A stretch of DNA of 13,865 nt. Origin: Candidatus Thorarchaeota archaeon (GTDB lineage: Archaea > Asgardarchaeota > Thorarchaeia > Thorarchaeales > Thorarchaeaceae). Made by a program: the position numbers and the translations under genes. The notes under the pieces were generated by a model. The model did no database searches, had not been told where the DNA came from, and saw only the letters and a program-made list of their open reading frames with translations. Below, piece after piece: positions 6,564-12,977 of the stretch; positions within the stretch are counted from its first letter, which is position 1, and each line of letters begins with the position of its first letter. The DNA lies in contig JAEOUL010000143.1 of NCBI GenBank assembly GCA_016839345.1, positions 1-13,865 on the forward strand. Direction: 5' to 3'.

Positions 6564-7481
6564 CTAAAGTGTTTCTTCATCACGCTTGGTTGAAACAATC
6601 GCCCCATTCTCGCTGACGAATATGCTGTGTTCAAATTGAGACACCATACCGTTCTTTCCCTCAAGTAGGACAGCGTATCCATGAATTACTCCTGTATTCT
6701 GAAGTTTTTTGATTGCTGATTCTACATCAATATCTCCGCTCTTTGAATGGATCCATCTTGAAGCCCAAGGAAGATAGCCAAACCTCTTACGAGCAATGTT
6801 TCTGACTCGAAGAGTTTGGCTGTCAAGTTTCTTCTTGTTCCTCAGATTATTCGAGAAGATATACATGTCTGGTCCACTTTTGATTGTACCATTCCCATTT
6901 GTAGCAAATGGTTCAATTGCAAAAGTTTCTCCAAGGCGCATCTTTCCAGTAAGCTTCATCCCAATATTTGGAACGTTCTTTCCTGCATGGAGGTTCCAAG
7001 GTTTGAGTTGGTGGCCAGTGAGCTGATGAACAGGTTTCAGACCAAACCCTTTGATAGTACGTTCAATCTCTTTACCGACATCACCAAGTGATATATCTGG
7101 AACCACTACATCGATAGCTGCATACAGCGCACTTCTTGCGGCTTCTACATACTTTTCATGGGACCCATCTAAGTCTACGGTAATTGCTGTGTCGGAGATA
7201 TGACCATTCACATGGGCACCGATGTCAATCTTCACAAGTCCATTATCAGGGAATCGTTTTGTGTCACCATGTGGACTGGTATAGTGTGCAGCCTCATTAT
7301 TGATTGAAACGTTGCAAGGAAAAGCAATCCCTGTAGCACCATATTCGAGTATTTTCTTCTCTGCCAGCTGACAGATTTTGAGAACTTTTACTCCTGGTTT
7401 AACCTCACCACCAACTAGACTCAATACTCGTGCAGCAATCTTTCCAGCTTTCATGAAGTCTGGATGAGGTTTTATTTCCAT
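6564..7481 (-). CDS. map: Type II methionine aminopeptidase, copy 2
   Basis: A 305-residue protein of normal archaeal MetAP2 length (about 295). It has the complete active site: H66 in NNEAAH, D86 in KIDIG, D97 in ISDTA, H157 in TGHQL, E190 in AIEPFAT and E284 in FEHSIFV, with type II spacing. The ATG at 7481 is preceded on the minus strand by a TATA-like element, giving a short leader, so this is the first gene of a two-gene operon with copy 1. The two copies share the order of all motifs but are clearly diverged, suggesting an old duplication with possible split of substrate range. Cytosolic; no extension for ribosome binding is seen at the N-terminus. Confidence 0.94.
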   Translation of the reverse strand: MEIKPHPDFMKAGKIAARVLSLVGGEVKPGVKVLKICQLAEKKILEYGATGIAFPCNVSINNEAAHYTSPHGDTKRFPDNGLVKIDIGAHVNGHISDTAITVDLDGSHEKYVEAARSALYAAIDVVVPDISLGDVGKEIERTIKGFGLKPVHQLTGHQLKPWNLHAGKNVPNIGMKLTGKMRLGETFAIEPFATNGNGTIKSGPDMYIFSNNLRNKKKLDSQTLRVRNIARKRFGYLPWASRWIHSKSGDIDVESAIKKLQNTGVIHGYAVLLEGKNGMVSQFEHSIFVSENGAIVSTKRDEETL

Positions 7482-7513
7482 AGATTGTCACTACTCGAAT
7501 CGTTTCTTCCGTG

Positions 7514-7526
7514 ATGTATTAACTTT
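7514..7526 (-). promoter_or_regulatory. TATA-like promoter of the methionine aminopeptidase pair
   Basis: On the minus strand GAAAGTTAATACA (BRE-like GAAAG then TTAATACA) lies 35-45 nt before the ATG at 7481, at the right distance for a short-leader transcript. It is back to back with the promoter of the gene at 7604. Confidence 0.4.
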
Positions 7527-7552
7527 CAGATTGGGCAGGATTTGTGTAGAGG

Positions 7553-7595
7553 GCAAAAAATAGAAGTCAGGAAGGCTGACAACTAATTTGGAGAT
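7553..7595 (+). promoter_or_regulatory. TATA-like element and ribosome binding site of the UPF0173 gene
   Basis: GCAAAAAATAG (7553-7563) is a weak TATA-like element. GGAGAT (7590-7595), eight bases before ATG 7604, is a good ribosome binding site and supports that start. Confidence 0.4.
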
Positions 7596-7603
7596 ATTGA
7601 ATC

Positions 7604-8275
7604 ATGAAGGTCACATTTCTAGGTCATGCATCATTTAAAATTGAAGAAGATGGTAAGACTGTCTATGTAGACCCTTGGCTTACAGGACCTACGTCACCAA
7701 TCACCATAGATGACGTAGACAAAGCCGATATTGTGTTAGTCACCCATGACCACACCGATCACGGATTTGTAGAGGGTCGAGATATTTGCAAGAGAACTGG
7801 AGCATATTTTGTAGCACTCAACGAGCTTGCACACAAAGCCGGGGAGCAGGGCGTTGAGAATACTCACACACTCAATATTGGAGGAAGTGTGAACATAGGT
7901 GGCGTTGTTGTGACCCTAGTTCAGGCTTTCCACTCATCAGGTGTTGGAGCACCAACGGGATTCATAGTTAGATTCCCAAGTAGTTCGTTCTACCATCCAG
8001 GAGATACGGGTGTGTTTGCATCTATGTCCTTGTTCGCAGAATTATACTCTCCAATCGACCTTTTTCTGAGCCCTATTGGTTCTTACTTCGTCATGGACGT
8101 ACATCAAGCAGCCCTAGCAACAAAGCTTCTGAAACCGAGAAATGTCATTCCTATGCACTATGACACATTCCCAGTGATAGAGGCGAATCCTGAGAAGTTC
8201 AAGGCTCTTGTATCTGAAACAAGTCCTGACACAAACGTGATTATTCTCAAACCTGGAGAATCAACAGAAATCTAG
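7604..8275 (+). CDS. UPF0173 family metal-dependent hydrolase (metallo-beta-lactamase fold)
   Basis: A 223-residue protein of the size of UPF0173/YtkL-type hydrolases. It opens with MKVTFLGHASFKI, and carries the metal motif THDHTDHG (H48, H50, D52, H53), then H110 in QAFHSSG, D134 in HPGDTG and H185 in PMHYDTFP, a full set for a dinuclear metal site. VDPWLTGP (22-29) is a family signature. These proteins are soluble hydrolases whose natural substrate is mostly unknown; they are not antibiotic-resistance beta-lactamases. It has its own promoter region shared divergently with the methionine aminopeptidase pair, and no partner gene downstream. Confidence 0.9.
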   Translation: MKVTFLGHASFKIEEDGKTVYVDPWLTGPTSPITIDDVDKADIVLVTHDHTDHGFVEGRDICKRTGAYFVALNELAHKAGEQGVENTHTLNIGGSVNIGGVVVTLVQAFHSSGVGAPTGFIVRFPSSSFYHPGDTGVFASMSLFAELYSPIDLFLSPIGSYFVMDVHQAALATKLLKPRNVIPMHYDTFPVIEANPEKFKALVSETSPDTNVIILKPGESTEI

Positions 8276-8340
8276 TCTTAGATGGTGGTCGATGTCTGTA
8301 TCCCTTCACACTAACTCCCAGAATCATTGCATCAGATATT

Positions 8341-8570
8341 GCATCTGGCTCCGCTGAGCTGTCTCGTGTCAGGTAGAATGACACCGACCGGCCCGCCAAT
8401 GTACGAAACCGGGGTGACCCGCTCTTCATCTAAAGGACAAACATCCCCATCAAGCGAGTCCGTTAGGGCTCGTCCTTTTGGTGTTTGGCAGGCAGTTGTT
8501 CAGGATGTAACCCGCCCTATGCGCAACACCTCATTGGCTCAGCCTCAGTGCGCCCTCGTGAACGGGACTT
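8341..8570 (+). ncRNA. Candidate structured RNA of unknown family
   Basis: This stretch is visibly richer in G and C than flanking genes and encodes no credible protein. It can be folded into a branched structure: a closing helix GCTGAGC (8353-8359) with GCTCAGC (8537-8543); hairpin GTGTCA-GGTAGAA-TGACAC (8366-8384); CCGG (8388-8391) with CCGG (8409-8412); AAAGGA (8432-8437) with TCCTTT (8473-8478) enclosing the tetraloop hairpin CGAGTCC-GTTA-GGGCTCG (8455-8472); and GGTGTT (8480-8485) with AACACC (8525-8530). The tetraloop hairpin contains a T-G pair that would be a C-A mismatch on the other strand, favouring a plus-strand transcript. I looked for RNase P and SRP RNA signatures and found none. 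Ends and promoter are not defined. Confidence 0.4.
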
Positions 8571-8928
8571 GATATTCCTAAACATGATAATCTGTATTTC
8601 TTGTGTTATTAGGATTACCACATGGCGCGAATCAGATGGGTTTGAATGACGATATGGTCCATCTGGAAATAGGATAAATGGTGATAACGACATCTTCAAA
8701 TACGCTGGGGAAACAGCCCCCGTGTACAGCACAGGTGATTAAAGCTCAACTGTGCTTTGCAAATCATCATATCATCATATCACAGCGCCACGTGGACCTC
8801 GGCTCTAGACCTATAATGAGTCGTTGAGAACACTGCGCAACGTCTTAGGACGATTATCATTCACAGGATTATCATCACGATCATCATAGAATATGTTCGG
8901 GCATGGGTTAGAGTAGTATCAAATGAGG
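8571..8928. other. Gene-free interval with further inverted repeats
   Basis: No open frame resembles a gene. Potential stems are CAGATGG/CCATCTG (8633-8639 with 8659-8665), GGGG/CCCC (8707-8710 with 8717-8720), AGCACAG/CTGTGCT (8728-8734 with 8750-8756) and CGTTG/CAACG (8822-8826 with 8838-8842). These may continue the structured RNA locus to the left or be separate small RNAs. Confidence 0.35.
8764..8888. repeat. ATCATC-rich short repeat tract
   Basis: The tract contains ATCATCAT units at 8764-8779 (two tandem copies of ATCATCATA-like sequence). A second cluster at 8851-8888 has CGATTATCATTCACAG, then GGATTATCATCACG, then ATCATCATAG. Units are short, degenerate and separated by unrelated sequence, so this is not a CRISPR array. 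It could be a cluster of protein-binding sites upstream of dnaG. Confidence 0.45.
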
Positions 8929-8938
8929 ATTTATTCCA
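8928..8938 (+). promoter_or_regulatory. Possible TATA element of dnaG
   Basis: GGATTTATTCC resembles an archaeal TATA box. It would start transcription near 8957, giving a leader of about 85-90 nt that includes the hairpin at 8990-9010. Confidence 0.35.
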
Positions 8939-8989
8939 ATCACAGTCGAGAGGCATAGGCCAGTCGGTGACAAGACGCAGGCAGGTATC

Positions 8990-9010
8990 ACCTCGGTCTG
9001 TAAACGAGGT
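8990..9010 (+). promoter_or_regulatory. Leader hairpin upstream of dnaG
   Basis: ACCTCG (8990-8995) and CGAGGT (9005-9010) form a six-pair stem with a nine-base loop, 18 nt before the AGGAGA ribosome binding site. Its role is unknown; it could tune dnaG translation or be part of an upstream small RNA. Confidence 0.35.
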
Positions 9011-9028
9011 AGCGTGGTAGCAGAAAAT

Positions 9029-9034
9029 AGGAGA
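9029..9034 (+). promoter_or_regulatory. Ribosome binding site of dnaG
   Basis: AGGAGA is the only strong Shine-Dalgarno-like sequence before dnaG. It lies five bases before an ATA codon at 9040 and eleven before the ATA at 9046, and far (77 bases) from the GTG at 9112. It therefore argues for initiation near 9040-9046. Confidence 0.5.
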
Positions 9035-9045
9035 CGTGTATAGAA

Positions 9046-10314
9046 ATAGGAACAGATTTCGACCAGAGTACAGCTAAGTACGTCATCCGCGCGAGGATAG
9101 AGATTGATGGCGTGGTTGACAAGCCTGATGTCGTTGGCGCCGTATTTGGTCAGACTGAAGGGTTACTTGGCGAAGACCTAGATTTACGCGAACTTCAGCG
9201 TACCGGTCGTATAGGACGAATTCAGATTGCTATCAGATCAGCACGTGGAAAAAGTACTGGGGAAATTGTAATTCCCGTTTCGCTAAATAAGACTGCCACC
9301 GCAATTTTGGCTGCAGCTCTTGAAACTGTTGATAGAGTAGGTCCTTGCACAGCAAAGGTCATTCTCGAGAAATTGGAGGATATTCGTGGTGCAAAGAGAC
9401 GGAAAGTTGTCAGTAGAGCAATTAGTATATTGAAAGGATGGGAGGAGGACATCTCACCAGGAACTGATGAGATAAAGACTGCCGTTACAAAAGGCAGCAA
9501 AGTTCCTGTATCTAAATTTGGGCCAGACAACCTACCTGCTGGTCCAGATGTAGCCAAAAGCAAGGATATCATCATTGTGGAGGGCAGGGCGGATGTGGTT
9601 AACCTGATCAAGTGTGGAATCACTAATACTGTTGCCGTAGAAGGCACTCATATTCCAATCAGCATTGCAGAGCTCACAAAGAAGAGAGGAAAGAAAGTGA
9701 TTGCTTTTCTAGACGGAGACAGGGGCGGGGATTTAATTTTGAGAGAGCTTATGCAAGTTGCAAAAGTAGACTACATTGCTAGGGCTCCTGAAGGCAAAGA
9801 AGTTGAAGACCTCACCAGACGCGAGGTGATCAAAGCACTTCAAACCCAGATTCCGGCTGAACAGGCACTTGCGTTAGTCGATGGAAGCAAAGTCAGTCCA
9901 AGAAAGCAGAAGCGTGTTATAAGGAAACCCGCTCGCACTCGAAAAGAGCCGAGACGGGTTGAGGAAAGAGGTGAACGGCGAGTTCAATCTAGTAGAAGAC
10001 CTGCACATAGGGAACCAATAGTCGTTGATGAAGCCTATATTGCGAAAATTGGAGACATCAAGGAGGCGTTCAAAGCTCTCTTGTTCGATGAGAATAAGGA
10101 AGTTCTTGTGGAGTGTGGAGTGGCTGAACTAGCAAAGACATTGGAGGAACAAGATGCAGTTCCAGCTATTGTTTTTGATGGAGTAATAACACAACGCTTA
10201 GTGGACATTGCCAGTAAGAAACAAACAGAATTCTTGATTGGAGCTGCTATGGCAGACATCGAGAGTAAACCCGATAGCATGAAGATAGTAACATTTGATG
10301 ATTTAGGTCAATAG
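9046..10314 (+). CDS. dnaG: Archaeal DnaG-like primase / exosome-associated DnaG
   Basis: Contains a TOPRIM domain with IIIVEGRADVV (catalytic E) and AFLDGDRGG (DxD pair), at residues 157 and 201/203 counted from GTG 9112. A family-typical N-terminal block (VGAVFGQTEGLLGEDLDLRELQ) precedes it. A long basic linker (about 264-300) leads to a C-terminal domain. Archaeal DnaG has primase activity in vitro and is a stable subunit of the RNA-degrading exosome. Start: the first ATG/GTG/TTG in frame is GTG 9112, but translation upstream reads KYVIRARIEIDGVVDKP, the conserved start of archaeal DnaG, so that GTG is an internal valine. The frame is closed by TAG at 9028-9030. I therefore place the start at ATA 9046 (422 residues; ATA 9040 is possible). 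Either a non-standard start or an altered ATG is implied. Confidence 0.93.
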   Translation: MGTDFDQSTAKYVIRARIEIDGVVDKPDVVGAVFGQTEGLLGEDLDLRELQRTGRIGRIQIAIRSARGKSTGEIVIPVSLNKTATAILAAALETVDRVGPCTAKVILEKLEDIRGAKRRKVVSRAISILKGWEEDISPGTDEIKTAVTKGSKVPVSKFGPDNLPAGPDVAKSKDIIIVEGRADVVNLIKCGITNTVAVEGTHIPISIAELTKKRGKKVIAFLDGDRGGDLILRELMQVAKVDYIARAPEGKEVEDLTRREVIKALQTQIPAEQALALVDGSKVSPRKQKRVIRKPARTRKEPRRVEERGERRVQSSRRPAHREPIVVDEAYIAKIGDIKEAFKALLFDENKEVLVECGVAELAKTLEEQDAVPAIVFDGVITQRLVDIASKKQTEFLIGAAMADIESKPDSMKIVTFDDLGQ

Positions 10315-10347
10315 TGAAGCTCCTTGGAGCTTCACTGTTCTTTTTTT
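10314..10347 (+). terminator. Hairpin plus U-tract terminator at the end of dnaG
   Basis: GTGAAGCTCC (10314-10323) and GGAGCTTCAC (10326-10335) form a perfect ten-pair inverted repeat (two-base loop, effectively eight or nine pairs) followed by TGTTCTTTTTTT. The first G of the stem is the last base of the dnaG stop codon. This resembles a bacterial intrinsic terminator; the T tract alone would suffice in archaea. Confidence 0.7.
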
Positions 10348-10425
10348 GCAGCAGACAAGTAATACTCACAATTATCTCGTCGCCTCTTGAATTCATAGTA
10401 CGGAGCAGATGCGAGGCTCTTCGAT

Positions 10426-11862
10426 GTGACATCAGTCTTGGATGGATTAGAAACAACCGCACAGGTGGAAACCCCATCGGATCCATTTCAGAGAATAATA
10501 GGACAAGAACATGCTATTTCTTTGGTTCGTTCAGCTGTGAAGCAACATAGACATGTTTTACTCTGTGGCGTGCCAGGAATTGGAAAATCGATGCTCGCAA
10601 AGGCCGCATATTCACTCCTCGATTCACCAAGTGAAGAGATACGACTCAGATACAATCCTTCTCATCCAGACCGACCTGATGTCGTGATTAGACGTCCTTC
10701 ACAGAATGATCTAGAGTCGGAGTCCAAAGGTGTCAGCATTCATGATACTTTCTATATTACTCCAGACAGGCTCCCTTTTGACATATCTATCAAAATGGGA
10801 TTTAGATGTCCAGCATGCGGCAGTATTTCTACCCCAGATGAGAACTCATGTGTCAATTGTGGGACTGAGAAACGTTTTGATTGGACACACGGGGAGTCGT
10901 ATCTTGGTCTATTTAGGATGCTAGAGGTGGTGAGAGAACCCGCACTTAAGACAGTGACAAACCTAGAAGACATTGGAAACAGGTCTTTTCAAGTCACATA
11001 TCAGCGGACGGAACAAGGTGAGATTCTTGTCACCAGAAAAGGTGTGGCTATGCAGCAGGAACATCCACTGGATGACACAAATCAGCAGGAACGTGTGCTT
11101 GTTCCACTTAGTTCAAACCGCTTCATCAAGGTGAGTGGAGCAAGTCCGGTTGAGCTTCTAGGAGATGTAAAACATGACCCATACGGGAGTGCTGAATCAT
11201 TAGGATTAGCGGCACATCATCGAGTTGTTCCGGGGGCAATGCATGAAGCACATGAGGGGATTCTCTATGTTGATGAGATTGCAGCCCTAGGAAGTTACCA
11301 GAGCCATTTACTCACTGCCATGCAGGACCGTGTATATTCTATCTCAGGACACAATCCACTGAGCTCTGGAGCAGCTGTTAGAGTGGACGATGTTCCCTGT
11401 GATTTCATCCTGTTCGCTTCTTGTAATGTTGAAAATCTTGTGAATATCCTTGCTCCTCTAAGATCACGGATTCGTGGTTATGGTTACGAAATAATGTTGG
11501 CCTCTTGGATTGAAAAGACTCCAAAAACTACCGATGAAATAGTGAGGTTTGTTTCTCAGACTGTGGAAGAAGACGGTCGAATACCACACTTGAATGTTGA
11601 AGCAGTGAGAGTTGTCCTAGACATAGCAGAAGAGATGGCTTTTCGACTTGATAACAAAAGAGACTGTTTCACCTTACGCTTGCGCGAGTTGGGTGGTATC
11701 ATAAGAATTGCAGGAGACTTGGCTGTGCAAGACAATTATGACCTTGTTATGTCAGACCACGTACACCAAGCAAATGTTTTGAGTAGGGGTATTAGTGATG
11801 AAAACCCATACTTTATGGAGCAAAAATCTAAGTCTTCTATTAGCAGAGACTATTTCTTCTGA
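10426..11862 (+). CDS. LonB-type AAA+ ATPase lacking the protease domain, with a zinc-ribbon-like insert
   Basis: The 478-residue protein follows archaeal LonB through its AAA+ module: IIGQEHA (24-30), Walker A GVPGIGKS (48-55), GDVKHDPYGS (246-255), HHRVVPGAMHEAHEGILYVDEIAALG (264-289, Walker B D283/E284), sensor-1 N334, arginine-finger region LRSRIRGYG (345-353), DGRIPH (383-388) and sensor-2 TLRLRELGGI (416-425). Where LonB has transmembrane helices between Walker A and B, this protein has no hydrophobic segment but a C128-x2-C131 / C142-x2-C145 metal-binding pair. It stops where the Lon S16 protease domain would begin, so there is no Ser-Lys dyad. It should be a soluble ATPase or unfoldase of unknown partner. 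The only in-frame start with a preceding GAGG is GTG 10426. pelA follows after 26 nt and is probably co-transcribed. Confidence 0.85.
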   Translation: MTSVLDGLETTAQVETPSDPFQRIIGQEHAISLVRSAVKQHRHVLLCGVPGIGKSMLAKAAYSLLDSPSEEIRLRYNPSHPDRPDVVIRRPSQNDLESESKGVSIHDTFYITPDRLPFDISIKMGFRCPACGSISTPDENSCVNCGTEKRFDWTHGESYLGLFRMLEVVREPALKTVTNLEDIGNRSFQVTYQRTEQGEILVTRKGVAMQQEHPLDDTNQQERVLVPLSSNRFIKVSGASPVELLGDVKHDPYGSAESLGLAAHHRVVPGAMHEAHEGILYVDEIAALGSYQSHLLTAMQDRVYSISGHNPLSSGAAVRVDDVPCDFILFASCNVENLVNILAPLRSRIRGYGYEIMLASWIEKTPKTTDEIVRFVSQTVEEDGRIPHLNVEAVRVVLDIAEEMAFRLDNKRDCFTLRLRELGGIIRIAGDLAVQDNYDLVMSDHVHQANVLSRGISDENPYFMEQKSKSSISRDYFF

Positions 11863-11877
11863 AACATGTAGCAGACC

Positions 11878-11884
11878 GAGGTGA
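11878..11884 (+). promoter_or_regulatory. Ribosome binding site fixing the TTG start of pelA
   Basis: GAGGTGA is a full-strength archaeal Shine-Dalgarno sequence ending four bases before TTG 11889. It decides the start in favour of TTG, as does MKIVKRV being the usual Pelota N-terminus type. Confidence 0.7.
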
Positions 11885-11888
11885 CATC

Positions 11889-12977
11889 TTGAAAATCGTG
11901 AAACGGGTCCTCAAAGAAGGAAAGATTGTCCTGAAGATTGAAACTCTGGATGATCTTTGGCACCTTTACAATGTAGTCGGACCCCGCGACATAATCATTT
12001 CAAGAACCTCTCGTCGTGTAAGAATTGGTGATGAAGATAGTAGAAAGCAAGACAGTGTAAGAAAGACTATGATATTGAAACTAGAGGTTGAGGAAGTTGC
12101 ATTCCACACGTTTTCGAACAGAGTGCGGATAAAGGGAAAAATCCTCGAGGGGCCTGGCGATTTGGTCAGTATCGGTTCATACCACACAATAAATGTTGAA
12201 ACTGGCGATACTCTGACGGTAATCAAAGAACATTGGCCAGGTTTTATTCTTGATAGGCTCGAAGAAGCAGCAAAGACACAGCTACGACCTATGTGCCTAA
12301 TTGTGACTCTAGAGGATGGAACTGCGGAGTTATTCTTGGCTGCGGATTTTGGGATTCGTGAGGCTGTTCGTATTCGGACAAGCATATCTAGAAAGAGAGG
12401 AGATCAGAAATCGCATGATATATCGATAAAAGAGTTCTTTTCAGACACAGTTCTTGCTCTTCGCTCTCAGCTTGAACAACATGAATTTGGTTTGATTGTT
12501 ATTGCTGGACCAGGATTTGTCAAGGACCACTTTCGGGATTATCTTGTAGCAGCCAATATCAAGGATTTGCCACCTGTTATAGTAGAAAGTACAAATTCCA
12601 TTGGAATTCCTGGAGCAAAGGAAATTCTCTTTCGTGGTATCATCTCTAAGGCGGTCACTGAACTGAAAGTAGAAACTGAAACCAGACTTGTAGAAAACCT
12701 GATTGAGCATATCTCAAAGGATGATGGTCGTGGTGCATATGGAAATGATGAAGTTTCCAATGCAGTGCAGTTGGGAGCAGTAGAGGAGCTTTTGATTACA
12801 GATAAACGGCTCCGAGAAGGAGATGATGACACGCGTCGTTGGATGGATGCATTGATCAGGGATACTGAGAAGACTAGGGGTAAATTTCACGTTGTTTCTA
12901 CCGACCATCCTGCAGGGGACCAGTTGCAACGTCTTGGAGGAATGGGAGCAATATTACGGTTCAAAATCACTCAATGA
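11889..12977 (+). CDS. pelA: Pelota (aPelota) ribosome rescue factor
   Basis: A 362-residue protein of standard archaeal Pelota length and order. The N-terminal Sm-like domain (about 1-130) has LETLDDLWHLYNVVGPRDII and a central FHTFSNRVRIKG. The middle domain starts near LIVTLEDGTAELFLA, and an eL30-like C-terminal domain contains EVSNAVQLGAVEELLITD and HPAGDQLQRLGGMGAILRF. Pelota enters the empty A site of stalled ribosomes together with aEF1A and works with ABCE1 to split them. It resembles aRF1 in its last two domains but has no GGQ motif, as expected. Translation starts at TTG with a strong ribosome binding site. It follows the LonB-like ATPase gene closely, and its TGA abuts the stop codon of the convergent radical SAM gene with no gap. 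Confidence 0.96.
   Translation: MKIVKRVLKEGKIVLKIETLDDLWHLYNVVGPRDIIISRTSRRVRIGDEDSRKQDSVRKTMILKLEVEEVAFHTFSNRVRIKGKILEGPGDLVSIGSYHTINVETGDTLTVIKEHWPGFILDRLEEAAKTQLRPMCLIVTLEDGTAELFLAADFGIREAVRIRTSISRKRGDQKSHDISIKEFFSDTVLALRSQLEQHEFGLIVIAGPGFVKDHFRDYLVAANIKDLPPVIVESTNSIGIPGAKEILFRGIISKAVTELKVETETRLVENLIEHISKDDGRGAYGNDEVSNAVQLGAVEELLITDKRLREGDDDTRRWMDALIRDTEKTRGKFHVVSTDHPAGDQLQRLGGMGAILRFKITQ

Noticed and set aside
8341..8570. RNase P RNA or SRP RNA in the gap before dnaG.
   Set aside because: I could not find the GGAAGTCC and ACAGAA-type conserved segments of RNase P, or the GGAAGG-type helix 8 of SRP RNA, on either strand. A covariance search should confirm this.
8327..8572. An 81-codon open frame inside the GC-rich gap, read as a small protein gene.
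   Set aside because: The composition is not protein-like, there is no ribosome binding site, and the same bases form many inverted repeats; a structured RNA explains it better.
8764..8888. CRISPR-like array formed by ATCATC repeats.
   Set aside because: Units are under 12 bases, degenerate and unevenly spaced, with no spacer structure and no cas genes.
9112..9114. GTG as the start of dnaG.
   Set aside because: It is a conserved internal valine of the DnaG N-terminal block, and its nearest Shine-Dalgarno sequence is 77 bases upstream.
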